The position numbers were made by a program, and so were the translations under genes. Of a stretch of DNA of 64,000 nt, positions 51,447 to 61,145 are shown piece by piece (position 1 is the stretch's first letter; every line of letters begins with the position of its first letter). This stretch comes from Prorocentrum cordatum (Eukaryota > Sar > Dinophyceae > Prorocentrales > Prorocentraceae): contig CAUYUJ010014772.1 in the NCBI GenBank assembly GCA_963575745.1, positions 72,501 through 136,500 of the forward strand, read 5' to 3'. The notes below the pieces were generated by a model. The model saw only the letters and a program-made list of their open reading frames with translations, was not told the DNA's origin and did no database searches.

Positions 51447-51520
51447 ACCCCCCGAACGCTCTCGGCGAGGCGCGGCTGCTGGAAAGCACCCCGAGGCTGG
51501 AAAACCTCCAATGAGCCCGA
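51447..51520 (-). repeat. Dispersed repeat family 2, inverted copy
   Basis: CCCCCGAACGCTCTCGGCGA and on is the reverse complement of 55201-55287 with a few mismatches. Confidence 0.8.
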
Positions 51521-51713
51521 ACCTCGATGTGAGCGACGCAAGAAACGGGGTCGATTGCGCGGATATTCGCGCGTAAGCTCTTTGCGTACGGTCACGCGCA
51601 AGCGCCGTCTTATCCACGCGGTGTGCCACGCTGGCGGCTCGCGTAAGCCACGGCGTCAGATCGCCACGTTTTCTCGCATAAGACCGTTTCTTCTCGTCGC
51701 CGACATGGTTCTT

Positions 51714-51845
51714 GAGATCCGACGTTGTCAACCAGATGCAACATCGCGAATATTCGCGACCAGAGCCCTGGACCCCATCTTTCTGCTGCATTTGTCGAGC
51801 CAGATCGATATGTGATGGCCTTGGGGCCCGATACCAGGCGGAACT
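51714..51845 (+). repeat. Dispersed repeat family 1, copy 2
   Basis: GAGATCCGACGTTG, CCATCTTTCTGC and GAGCCAGATCGATATGT match 946-1085 in order. From 51846 to 52480 I see no gene. Confidence 0.55.
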
Positions 51846-52489
51846 GCCGACGGTGTGAAAAAATGCAACGCCCATATCTCGCGTGGTCAGGCATGCGATC
51901 TCTTGATGGTTCCAGCACGCGGTCCTTGGAAGTCCCGACCTTATCCCCAGGACCGGTTTTTCATCCTGAGCCGTTTTTTGACTGTCTTGGGGCCCGGCAA
52001 GGGTTTCCAGAGGCCGAAGATCGAGAAGAATGTCTGTCCTGATTTTTCCAGGACGTTGCTGGTGTGGATGTTCCTAGCTTTCTTGTTTGCCAAATCTTCC
52101 GGAAGACGACCTCTGGTGATCCTGGCAATTGCATCGACATGTTGCCCGCCGCCATTCTGATGGTGGCTTGCGCTTGCCTCTCGATGGTTCCTGGCACTGA
52201 TCCCCCTTCGGCTTGTACTGTTAAGTCGGGCGTCTCCCTCTACAGGAGGAATAGTCAAAAATAGGCAACAAATAGTCTGGGGACGATTGTTTGACTATTT
52301 TTGCGCATGTGTTGATTATTTGTGGGGCATCTCTTATGTTTCATCCAAAATCCGCCTGTAGGAGCACGTGCCCGACCTAATGGCACTGACCCGCACGACC
52401 TGCGAGTACACTGGTTTCGGGTGCCTGAGGCCGCCTGCGCGCTCCTCAACGGCGTAGACTCGTAGGCTCTACGTCTGAGGCCTCTCCCC

Positions 52490-52682
52490 TGTTCTCCTCC
52501 TCCGCGGCCGCCCTCCTCCTCCTCGCCCTCCTCCTCCTCCCCCCCTCCTCCACCTCCCCCCCCTCCTCCTCCTCCTCCTCCGCCCCCCTCCTCCTCCTCC
52601 TCCTCCTCCTCCTCCGCCCCCCTCCTCCTCCTCCTCCTCCTCCTCCTCTTCCTCCTCCTCCTCCTCCTCCTCCTCCTCCGAT
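52490..52682 (+). repeat. (CCT)n microsatellite
   Basis: CTCCTCCTC with CCCCCC and CGCC interruptions. 52683-53095 holds no recognised gene. Confidence 0.95.
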
Positions 52683-53099
52683 TCCATCTGCGCACGCCCA
52701 TGGCGCGGCGCGCCCCGCCGGCTATTCGAATGCGCCCGCGACCGCCAGCACCGCTGATGAAAAACGTGTGGGTGGTCCTCCTCCCTGCCGCGCGCGTGTG
52801 AGATTGTCTGACAGGATACGGTGGGGGCGTTCGTTAAGAAAGGTGCCCAGGAAGCTCCAGACCCTGGAGAATTCCTTGTCCGATGAGGGCGGCGGTGATA
52901 GCCATGGCCAGGCGTTAGTGGGCGTTCCACAGGCTACCAGACCCTGGATTCCTTATCCAGTGGTTCCTTATCCAATGCCCTCGCCATAGTGAGCGGGAGC
53001 TTCTGCAGCACGCATGGCGATGACCGTGCGACTCCTCGTGCAAGCGGTTCCTGCTTCGCTTGAGCTTGGCACAATTGAAAGAGCGTGTTCTACCGCTGC

Positions 53100-53325
53100 T
53101 GGCGGAAAACCGGGGGGGGTCACTACCGGTTCGAACCGCCCCCCCCCCCCCCACCGAAAAACCGGGGGGGGTCACTACGGGTTCGAACCCCTTCCCCCCC
53201 CCCGTTCATCATGAAAAGGGGGGGGGTCACTACCGGTTCGAACCCCCCCCCCCCCCCTCGAAAACCGGGGGGGGTCACTACCGGTTCGAACCCCCCCCCC
53301 CCTCGAAAACCGAGGGGGGGTGCGG
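53100..53325 (+). repeat. Hairpin-forming G-run/C-run array, about five units
   Basis: Each 43-57-bp unit reads AAACC, a run of 8-12 G, TCACTACCGGTTCGAACC, then a run of 7-15 C. G and C runs in one unit can pair. The core has the palindrome GGTTCGAACC, which also equals a pol III B-box core. Inverted copies lie at 53951-54032. Confidence 0.9.
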
Positions 53326-53327
53326 AC

Positions 53328-53930
53328 AGTGGTGGGGACGGTGGTGGTGGGGACAGTGGTGAGGGGACAGCGGGACAGTGGTGGGGACAGTGGGACAGTG
53401 GTGGGGACGGTAGTGGTGGGGACAGTGGTGAGGACAATGGTGGGAACAGTGGGGACAGTGGACAGTGGTGGGGACGGTGGTGGTGGGGACAGTGGTGTGG
53501 GGACAGGGGGAGGTGGAAACAGTGGGACAGTGGAGGGTACAGTGGTGGTGGGGACAGTGGTGAAGGCGGTGGCGAGGACGGCGGTGGGACAATGGGACAG
53601 AGGTACAGTGGGGACAGTGGTGGGGACAGTGGGGACAGTGGTGGGAACAGTGGGACAGCTCAGTGGGACAGCGGAGGAGTCAGTGGGACAGTGGGGACAG
53701 TGGGGATAGTCGGGCAGTGGTTGGGGCCGTGGAGAAAGTGGGGAGATTGGAACCGTGGTGGGAACAGTGGTGGGGACAGTGGGGACACTGCGACAGTGGT
53801 GGGAGCACTGGTGGGGACAGTAGGGACGGTGGTGGAACCAGTGGGGACAGCGGTGGTGAGGACAGTGGCGCTGGGAACATCAATGGGGGATGTGGCGCGG
53901 ACGGTGGTAGGGACCGGGAGTCGTTTGCTG
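53328..53930 (+). repeat. GTGGGGACAGTG minisatellite
   Basis: About 600 bp of GTGGGGACAGTGG and variants (GGGACAGTGGG, GGTGGTGGGG). It is bracketed by the G/C-run array on the left and its inverted copies on the right. Confidence 0.95.
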
Positions 53931-53950
53931 GCGGTGAGTGGGGGGGTGGG

Positions 53951-54180
53951 GAGGGGTTCGAACCGGTAGTGACCCCTCCTCCGGTTTTCAGGGGGGGGGG
54001 TCGAACCGGTAGTGACCCCCCCCGGTTTTTCGAGGCGAGGGGGGGGGGGATTAGGGGAGGGGTTTTGCCGGGGGGGAGGGGGGGGGAAGGGGGGGGTTCC
54101 AGCAGGGGGGGGGGGATTTTCGGAGGGGGGGGTGGGGGGGACCCTTGGGCTCCGGAGGAAAAGGGGGGCAATTTTGCACA
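53951..54180 (-). repeat. Inverted copies of the hairpin array, then poly-G blocks
   Basis: GGTTCGAACCGGTAGTGACC occurs at 53956 and, without the first bases, at 54000, the reverse complement of the left array. Blocks of 6-10 G follow to 54170, with strong quadruplex potential. Confidence 0.85.
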
Positions 54181-54289
54181 GTAAAGCGGCGGTGGATCGC
54201 GCTCTCTCGCACAATTCCACATCTAGTGGCCTTATTCGTGGAAGGCCTGCGTGCGACCAGAGTGCCTGCATCCCTTGCAGCGATGCCAG

Positions 54290-54408
54290 CTTCGCAGCGA
54301 CGGCAACGCCGACAACGGCGCTGACGGCGACCGCGACGACGACGGCGGCGGCGGCGACGATGGCGGCGGCGGCGGCGACGGCGACGGCGGCGGCGACGGC
54401 GGCGGCGG

Positions 54409-54470
<62 letters not shown>

Positions 54471-54484
54471 AAGACGACGACGAA

Positions 54485-54516
<32 letters not shown>

Positions 54517-54545
54517 CGGCGTCGTTCGTTCGCTCGTTCGTTCGT
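54290..54545 (+). repeat. (GGCGAC)n minisatellite
   Basis: GGCGACGGCGAC and ACGACGACG repeats. The reverse-complement unit (GCCGTC) forms an array at 59366-59505. Confidence 0.95.
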
Positions 54546-54799
54546 TCGTTCGATCCCGCCCGCGCGATGCGCCCCAAAGAGGAGGAGCGCGACACGGACC
54601 GCCATGGCGACCGGGGCAGGAGCAGGGGCGGCAAGGCCCGCTCGGCCTCCCGCTCGAGGTCCCGCGGGAGGCGCAGGACCAGCCAGGGCCGTCTACGATC
54701 CAAGTCGTTGCGATTCGACTCGCGGGCTGGGCCCACGACTCCGATTCGATTCGATTCGATTCTACTCGAGATACCTCGGCGGCGAGCGAGGGGGGGAAG

Positions 54800-54950
54800 C
54801 GAGAAGGAGAAGGCCTTCTCAGAAGACGGCGGGACGTCTCAGAGGCCCTCGCGCCTTCTGAGAGGTGTTCGGTGTCTTCGGGGAAGGCTTAGAACACTTC
54901 TCGGAAGGCCGGGGGACGTCCGAACCTTCTGAGAAGGATTTCTCCTTCTC
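54800..54950 (+). repeat. CTTCTCAGAAG / GGGACGTC short repeat cluster
   Basis: Several CTTCTGAGAAG-type palindromes and GGGACGTC motifs recur within 150 bp. Confidence 0.5.
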
Positions 54951-55200
54951 ACTTCCTACCACGCTCGCCGCCGAGCACGATTCCGGTTCGACTCGGCTCG
55001 AGATACCAGCGTCGGTCAGGGCCAGCCAGGCGCGGCGATCCGATCCCGACCCGCTCGGGGGCCATCCGCTGGCGATCCGATCCGGTTCCGAGGCGAGCCG
55101 GCTTCGCGACGAGGTCCAGCTCAGGCTTGCCAGCCCGAGGCAGAGCCCGAGACAGACGGTCGGGAGCTCCGGTCGGGAAGGTTAGCCTCGAAGTTCGAGG

Positions 55201-55287
55201 GGTTCGGTCGTTTTCGTCGGTTCTGGGCGGCTTCCCAGCCTCGGGATGCTCTCCAAGAGCCGCGCCTCGCCGAGAGCGTTCGGGGGC
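55201..55287 (+). repeat. Dispersed repeat family 2, plus copy
   Basis: This copy (GGTTCGGTCG...GCCGAGAGCGTTCGGGGG) is the best reference for the family; inverted copy at 51447-51520 and partial copy at 18671. A GA tract follows at 55680-55830. No gene was recognised between 54950 and 56280. Confidence 0.8.
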
Positions 55288-56284
55288 TGCCCGGGCCCCG
55301 AAGACCAAAAGAGGCAGCGTCAGGGCGGCCGAGATTCGAGGATCGAGGCTCGAGGATTGAGATTCGAGGCTCGAGGCTGGAGAGGTTGCTCGGGCACCTC
55401 GCCGAGAGCCGGCGGGGCTGGAGGACGTGTCGGGCGTCGCGGCCGCTCCAGCTTGACCGGCCCAAGGCAGGGCCCGAGAGATGCGGTCGGCTATGTTTGC
55501 CTTGGCGCGTCGCGCCGAGGGTCCTGGCCCACCGCGTTTCGGTGCGTCGCGCTGTCGACGCCCCTGTCCCCCTTTCCAGGGCGTCCAGGTCCTTGGCCTC
55601 ACCCAGCCTGCCGCCCCGCGAAGCGGAGCGGCACGCCATCCGCTTGCAGAGCATGGCGTGTCGCCGCGGCGAGTTGGTGAGCACAAGGAGGAGGACGAGG
55701 AGGAGAAGGAGGAGGAGGAGGAAGAAGATGAGGAGGAAAAGGGGAGGAGGAGGAAAAGGAGAGGAGGAGGAAAAGGGGAGGAAGAGGAAAAGGGCAAGGG
55801 GCAGGGGGAGGAAGGGGGGGACGAGCTCTTGATCGTAACTCCTAGGACCCGTTTCACTGCGGGCCCCTCCCTTGCGCTCGTGCCGACTAGGAGAGGCGAG
55901 GCAATCTGCGACGCCGCCGCCGAGGACGCTGGCGCCCACAAGAATGGCGCGGCGGAGGACCTCAGAGGAGAAACAAACAGACCGACACCGATGCCCCAGA
56001 CCCTCTCGCGTCGTGCCGGGCCCCTGGATCGGCAGAAGAAGAAGTCAGAATGAGAAGAACGGTCCCCGTGAGTGGTCGAGTTCTCCAGAAGTTCGCATTG
56101 CGAACAAAAAAGCACGGCGCTGGGGTCCAGGGGCCCAATGCCCAGACCCCCGACGTGGTGCTGTCTTCAATCCCGAGGTGTTTGTTCCTCGACTTCGGTC
56201 CACGGGGGCCGTGCGCGGGTCGCACCAGCAGACGAATTCTGTGACATGCCCTCGGATTCGAAACAGACATAAAAAAATCAATCA

Positions 56285-56285
<1 letters not shown>

Positions 56286-56324
<39 letters not shown>

Positions 56325-56325
56325 C
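56286..56325 (+). repeat. (CAA)n microsatellite
   Basis: CAACAACAA run of about 40 bp. Confidence 0.95.
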
Positions 56326-56539
56326 ATTTTACCCGAACGCGTGGTGTTCTCCCCAGTGCCAGGGTTTTCATACGACACCAGGCAATACCCCCACTTCGTG
56401 GGGGGGCATTACAAGCTCTACCAAATATCCAAACGACTCTTCGCGACCACCCAAACCCAGCTTCCCGCCCTATGACGTTGGGACACTTCACTTCGTGGCG
56501 TGCGGACGACCGTGGCTACTACACTGGCGTGGGGTACAC

Positions 56540-57095
56540 ACCCACAGAACTTGGTCACTTATTCGGGGCGCGCATGTGCCCAGCATGGTGCAATTGTGCC
56601 ATACAATACATAATACAGAGAGACAGAGAGAGAGACAGAGAGCAGACAGAGAGAGAGACAGAGAGAGCGGAGTTGGTCACATTTTTGGGTCAAGTTCCTG
56701 GGATGATGGGAATACACAACTCTGTTACATTTGATAGTGTGCACGACACACATGAGATGATACGTACTCGCAAGATAGTTGGTCACATTTGTGGAATTCC
56801 TGGGCGGATGTGGGGATACACAAATACCTTTGTTACCAGTGCTAGACATGGTACAGACACTGAGAGAGAGAAGGCGAGACAGAGGAAGAGAGCGGGAGAG
56901 AGAGAGACAAAGAGAGAGAGAGACAGAGAGAGAGGAGTTCGTCACATTTTTTAATCAAATTCCTGTGCCGAAGTGGGAATACGCAAAGGCATCAGTTGCA
57001 TATGACCCGTAGGGTACATGGTACACATGATCATGGTACGTACGCACAAGATGGTTGATCACATCTTTAGGGCAAATTCCTGAGGGATGTGGGAA
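56540..57095 (+). repeat. Diverged TTGGTCACATTTTTGGG satellite with GA tracts
   Basis: Copies begin at about 56550, 56674, 56778, 56936 and 57052, each with a GGTCACATTT-like start, CCTGGG/CCTGAGG and GGGAATACACAA. GA microsatellites at 56610-56670 and 56860-56935 interrupt it. It is a diverged branch of the satellite at 62.7-64 kb. Confidence 0.7.
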
Positions 57096-57117
57096 TACAC
57101 AAGAGAGAGAGAGACGA

Positions 57118-57326
57118 TATGGTTTTCCCGATGGTTGTCTCGATGGTTGTCCCGATGGTTGTCCTGATGATCGTGGTTGTCCCGATCGTCGTCCCCATGG
57201 TTGTCCCGATAGTTGTCCTGATGGTTATGGTTGTCCCGATCGTTGTCCACATGATTGTCCCGCTGGTTGTCCCGATGGTTGTTCGGATGGTTGTCCCGAT
57301 GGTTGTCCCGATGGTTGTCGCGATGC
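57118..57326 (+). repeat. 12-bp minisatellite (GATGGTTGTCCC)
   Basis: About 17 copies of GATGGTTGTCCC and variants. Confidence 0.95.
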
Positions 57327-57384
57327 TGCCATACTTTCTTTTTCTATCGCCCAGCCTCGGCGAACAGTGCCGGCGGGGGAACAG

Positions 57385-57480
57385 GGAGCATACTGCCAGA
57401 GCGCACTCATACTGTCATGAGCGGCCAAGGGCATGCGGCATACGGAACGGCACTCATACTGTCATGAGCGGCCAACGGCA
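57385..57480 (+). repeat. 50-bp direct repeat near the 3' end of orphan gene 3
   Basis: GCACTCATACTGTCATGAGC followed by GGCCAA and GGCAT occurs at 57400 and 57450. It contains the palindrome TGTCATGA and lies just beyond the stop of the gene at 57487. Confidence 0.75.
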
Positions 57481-57486
57481 TACAGC

Positions 57487-58449
57487 CTACAGACGCGAAG
57501 GCTCCTCCTCCTGGGTCCCGTCCGTGATGGCGCCAATCCGCGGCGATACCTGAGGCTGGACAGGTGGCAGCACGGAGGCCATACGCGTCGCAATGGCGAC
57601 ATCAGGGATGTGTCCGAGCACGATGCTCATACGCCTGCTCGCGGATGCCGGGCCCGTGGCTGCGAGAGGAAATACCGCCAAGACGCCCGGGACCTGCACC
57701 GTGATACCGAGGTCCAGTCGGTAGTCCATTAGATTCCCATGCGGCGACTGGCCCCACGGTCGGTATACGTCCTGGTGCCACCATTGGTCCTGTGTCGGGT
57801 ATACCCCGGGCTCGCCCGCGGCAACCCACAGTGCCATACCCTGCGGCTCATACCCCATGGATGGCGCGTGAATGGCGATGAATACGTCCAAGCTCATCAA
57901 GGCCCTATACGAAAGCCCCGATACGACCTCGGCGTGAACGCGAATACGAAGTCGATCCAAGATCCTGCGAAGGCCGGCATACATCCACTCGCCGTGCCGG
58001 ACGAATACGTCGCGTGTCCAGTCACGTATGCCGGCGGTGGCGCTGAGCTGCTCGAGCACATACGCGAGCGTGCCCAGTACCCGCCCTTCTGGATCTCGAA
58101 AGCCGTGGAGGTTCCCGAATACGAGGTTCGCGTAGAAGAAGACGTCGAACGCGAACCACTCAGGCGTCTCGATACCGCCCCTACGCTTCATGTTCTCGTC
58201 GACCTCCGAGTTGGCCTTCGATACTCGCGTGGACGCAGCCGTTGATACGCAGAGGCATACACCCATGACTCCATTCCACACCGCGGGGGAGTAGATACCC
58301 GTAGCGAACCATCTGCTCTCGGCAAGCATCTTCAGCCATACGAATACAGCATTCTCGCCGCCGCGTGGGACGTTCCAGTCCCACATACGCTGGGCGACCT
58401 GCTGTTGCGATGGAGTATACTCTCCGGCGGCGTCCCAGTCCCCGTCCAT
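57487..58449 (-). CDS. Orphan gene 3 (320 aa), GTAT-patterned
   Basis: The start is the ATG at 58449 (MDGDWDAAGEYTPSQQQVAQ); the frame is open upstream for 69 codons but there translates a short repeat rich in ATACG, so it was not included. The protein is globular and Trp-rich (RMWDWNVPRGGENAVFVWLK, ATGIYSPAVWNGVMGV, EWFAFDVFFYANLVFGNLHG, PTQDQWWHQDVYRPWGQSPH) and ends in TQEEEPSRL. No signal peptide or known motif was recognised. The coding strand has about 27 GTAT in 970 bp against 4 on the other strand, in every codon phase, achieved by synonymous choice: Val is GTA mostly before T, Arg CGT and Gly GGT before AT. It has no intron. With the two genes upstream it forms a same-strand set. Confidence 0.6.
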   Translation of the reverse strand: MDGDWDAAGEYTPSQQQVAQRMWDWNVPRGGENAVFVWLKMLAESRWFATGIYSPAVWNGVMGVCLCVSTAASTRVSKANSEVDENMKRRGGIETPEWFAFDVFFYANLVFGNLHGFRDPEGRVLGTLAYVLEQLSATAGIRDWTRDVFVRHGEWMYAGLRRILDRLRIRVHAEVVSGLSYRALMSLDVFIAIHAPSMGYEPQGMALWVAAGEPGVYPTQDQWWHQDVYRPWGQSPHGNLMDYRLDLGITVQVPGVLAVFPLAATGPASASRRMSIVLGHIPDVAIATRMASVLPPVQPQVSPRIGAITDGTQEEEPSRL

Positions 58450-58735
58450 GACAAAGGAGATACGTAAGATGGAAGATACGTGAATACGAAGATACGCAAA
58501 TACGTAAATGCGAAGATACGCAAATGCACCTTGAGCACAAATGGCTGCGGCATACATGCGAATGTTGATGTGGCAAAGTGGCCAAGCCCATACGAACAGA
58601 AACGAACCACATACATGTGCCAAAGTGCCATTCGTGCGACGTCCGCCGCCGCACATGCGACCAAGGCAGGCATACCGACATCATGTTTTTTTTTTTTGTT
58701 TGCCCCGGGCCTCATGGATTCCCCCCCTAGATCCC
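58450..58735. other. ATACG-rich spacer
   Basis: The spacer upstream of orphan gene 3 starts with short irregular GATACG/AATACG repeats (58455-58520). It may hold the promoter or trans-splice acceptor of the gene on the minus strand; no clear signal was seen. A run of T lies at 58686-58696. Confidence 0.4.
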
Positions 58736-58739
58736 CATG

Positions 58740-59005
58740 TAACGGCGGCCCGGGCCGAAGTGCCCAGGGAAGACGGCTCGGGCCGAAGGCATTAAGAGAA
58801 TACGTAAAACCATTGAGCCCTGGGAGGCCCCCCCCAAGATCCCCAGACATGTCTTGCGGCTCGGGCCGAAGGCCTAAAGAGAATACATAACAACAGGGCC
58901 CTGGGAGGCCCCCCCAAGATCCCCAGATAGGTCTGGCGGCTCGGGCCAAAGGCCTAAAGAGAATACATAAAAACCATTGGGCCCTGGGAGGCCCCCCCCC
59001 CCCAG
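58740..59005 (+). repeat. Tandem repeat of about 105-118 bp, three copies
   Basis: GGCCCTGGGAGGCCCCCCC recurs at about 58818, 58901 and 58981 with CAAGATCCCCAGA and GGCTCGGGCCGAAGGC between copies. Confidence 0.85.
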
Positions 59006-59009
59006 GAAA

Positions 59010-59160
59010 ATGGTGGCCCCAAGAAAGCCCATGGTGACCCCAAGACAGCCTTTGATGGCCCCAAGACAGCCGATGGTGACCCCAAGAAAGCCTATGACGG
59101 CCCCAAGACAGCCCATGGTGGCCCCAAGACAGCCTGTGGTGGCCCCAAGACAGCAGCCAG
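59010..59160 (+). repeat. 24-bp-type repeat (GCCCCAAGACAGCC)
   Basis: Units GGCCCCAAGACAGCC and CCCATGGTGACC alternate about six times and end at a TTGGTCACATTATTGGGG satellite copy (59161). Confidence 0.85.
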
Positions 59161-59179
59161 TTGGTCACATTATTGGGGC

Positions 59180-59355
59180 AACTTTTGGCGCTGAGGCAGG
59201 CTGAGGCCGAGGCTGAGGCTGAGGCTGAAGCTGAAGAGGAAGCTGAAGCACTCTGAGGCCGAGGCTGAGGCTGATGCAGGCTGAGGCTGGGGTAGGCTGA
59301 CGCCGACGCTGAGGCAGGCTGTTGCCGAGGCAGGCCGAGGCTGAGGCTGAGGCTG
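59180..59355 (+). repeat. (GAGGCT)n repeat
   Basis: GCTGAGGCTGAGGC repeats with variants. Confidence 0.9.
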
Positions 59356-59361
59356 GGATCC

Positions 59362-59365
<4 letters not shown>

Positions 59366-59392
<27 letters not shown>

Positions 59393-59417
59393 CCGTCGCC
59401 GTCACCCTCGCCGTCTG

Positions 59418-59502
<85 letters not shown>

Positions 59503-59505
59503 AGC
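59366..59505 (+). repeat. (GCCGTC)n minisatellite
   Basis: Nearly pure CGTCGCCGTCGC; reverse complement of the array at 54290-54545. Confidence 0.95.
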
Positions 59506-59732
59506 AGCCCACGATGCCACCTGGGAGCGGCAGCCCACTGTGCCACCAGGGACGCGAGAGCAACCCCCGAACCAGGTGTTCACGTTTTTGTGTTTTTTTT
59601 TTTTGCCACTCCCAACTTCATATATATACGCCCGAGGTGCAGAAAAGAGATACTCTGGTCTAAATGCATGCAGCACCTGCCTCCCCAGCGTGCACGCACG
59701 ACTCTGGAAGATTCGCCTCATACACCGTGCCC

Positions 59733-60563
59733 TCAGGAAGCCTTCCCGAAGTCGTTGACGCCGGAGACCTCGCTCACCCCCTCCACGTCCATACCGTTGT
59801 GGCCGACCGAGTGGCGGAGCTTCACAGCGGCCTGGAAGTCTTGAAGTGATACCTCGTGCTGCGATGGACCAGCTCCGTGAAAGCTGTTGCCGTGATACCT
59901 GAAACAGGTGGTAGCCCGATGGTGGCATTGAGCCACAAAGGCCAACCCCCCGCAACTTTGCCAATTGGCCATCATACGGACTCGCGACAGTTTAGTCTTG
60001 TCGAGCCAGTCATAGACCTGCTTCGCATACTTGTCCAACTCCGGCCCCGTCTTCGCGGTCGCCAGCACTGCGTCGCCCGTACCGCTCGCACGGAGGAGAG
60101 CAGCACCCTTCTTCTCAGGCTGCTTCTTGGGTGCCAGGCAATACTGCAAGGCCGGCAGGATCTCATCAATCTCTTTGTACAAATCGTTATACATCTGCTC
60201 CTTCAATACCGCCTTGTTCCCCGCCATTACCGAGGGATCCTTTTGATACTCGCAGAAGGTCTTCATCGCGTGAATGAAACGGTTAATACCGACACCCCTC
60301 CGCTCCGGCTCCTTGCTGCACATCTCCGACATCCATACGGCCCCGCTCTTCAGCGGCCCCTGCATCTGGGCCCATACCTGCGCGTCCTTCAACTTCGCGA
60401 ACTTCGAAGGCCCATACACGTTGAGCAACTGCGCGGGCAACGTCTCGTATACCTTCAGCCACTCCCGCTTCTTCTGGTCCTTCGGCTTCTCCACGGAGGC
60501 CGGGGCGCCCGTCGGCGCCGCAGCCCCGGCCAGGGCGAAGTCTGGGCAGTGGTCGAGTGTCAT
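59733..60563 (-). CDS. Orphan gene 2 (276 aa), GTAT-patterned
   Basis: The ATG at 60563 (MTLDHCPDFALAGAAAPTGA) was chosen because upstream residues translate satellite DNA. A short Ala/Pro-rich start is followed by a basic helical region (KPKDQKKREWLKVYETLPAQ, LLNVYGPSKFAKLKDAQVWA), a central helical part (INRFIHAMKTFCEYQKDPSV, EQMYNDLYKEIDEILPALQY), and a C-terminal part with Cys/His (SCGGLAFVAQCHHRATTCFR) that could bind metal. I do not recognise a family. About 14 ATAC on the plus strand (GTAT in the gene) against one in the other sense continue the pattern of its neighbours. The start itself lies in a CGTATGAC context. The gene has no intron. Confidence 0.6.
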   Translation of the reverse strand: MTLDHCPDFALAGAAAPTGAPASVEKPKDQKKREWLKVYETLPAQLLNVYGPSKFAKLKDAQVWAQMQGPLKSGAVWMSEMCSKEPERRGVGINRFIHAMKTFCEYQKDPSVMAGNKAVLKEQMYNDLYKEIDEILPALQYCLAPKKQPEKKGAALLRASGTGDAVLATAKTGPELDKYAKQVYDWLDKTKLSRVRMMANWQSCGGLAFVAQCHHRATTCFRYHGNSFHGAGPSQHEVSLQDFQAAVKLRHSVGHNGMDVEGVSEVSGVNDFGKAS

Positions 60564-60689
60564 ACGGAACCGCGGGGAATACACTTCCGAGTGGGAAGCC
60601 TGGTGCAGCCGTGCCGACTTTGGGAATATATGGCTGCAGTTTGAAACCGGATACCTACTACTGGCACACATGGCACTACTGGCACACAT

Positions 60690-60930
60690 GCAGTTTTTGG
60701 ATACGTATTGCACATGATACGTACGACGGACAGCATGTTACATATGATACGTACGGCAAATCATCCGTATGATACACATGCGACAGAGACCACAGTTGGT
60801 CAAATTTTTGGGGCAAGTTTTGCCACACACGCAGTGGTTACGTATAATACATATTGCACATGATACGTGTGAGAGACCTGAGACAGACACAACAGTTGGT
60901 CACATTTTTGGGGCAAAGTTGACGTACGAG
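60690..60930 (+). repeat. Satellite copies between orphan genes 1 and 2
   Basis: Two TTGGTCA(C/A)ATTTTTGGGG copies (60796 and 60895) with GCACATGATACGT spacers, the same family as 62.68-64 kb. A TATG/GTGT-rich stretch follows at 60930-61075. Confidence 0.85.
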
Positions 60931-61145
60931 TATATCTACATATGTATACATATATGTATAGAGGTGTATGTGACTGTGTATGTGCACGTGTGCGTGTAGA
61001 GGCATGGCTATGCGCGTCGGACTAGTATGTTTACATGTGTGTGTATGTGTATGTGTATGTCATTACTGGTGTATGCTCTTGTTTCATACAGTTCTGGTGG
61101 ACCCCTGCGTCAGACAACATGCAACTATACAAATGAACGCCGCCC

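Noticed and set aside
53126-53140. GGTTCGAACC cores as tRNA T-arms
   Set aside because: No acceptor, D or anticodon arm around them; the palindrome lies between G and C runs. Kept only as a possible B-box remark.
58450-58656. N-terminal 69-codon extension of orphan gene 3
   Set aside because: It translates ATACG repeats and starts in spacer DNA; the ATG at 58449 is preferred.
59856-60644. 262-codon plus-strand frame antisense to orphan gene 2
   Set aside because: Its composition is less protein-like, and the GTAT pattern and neighbours favour the minus strand.
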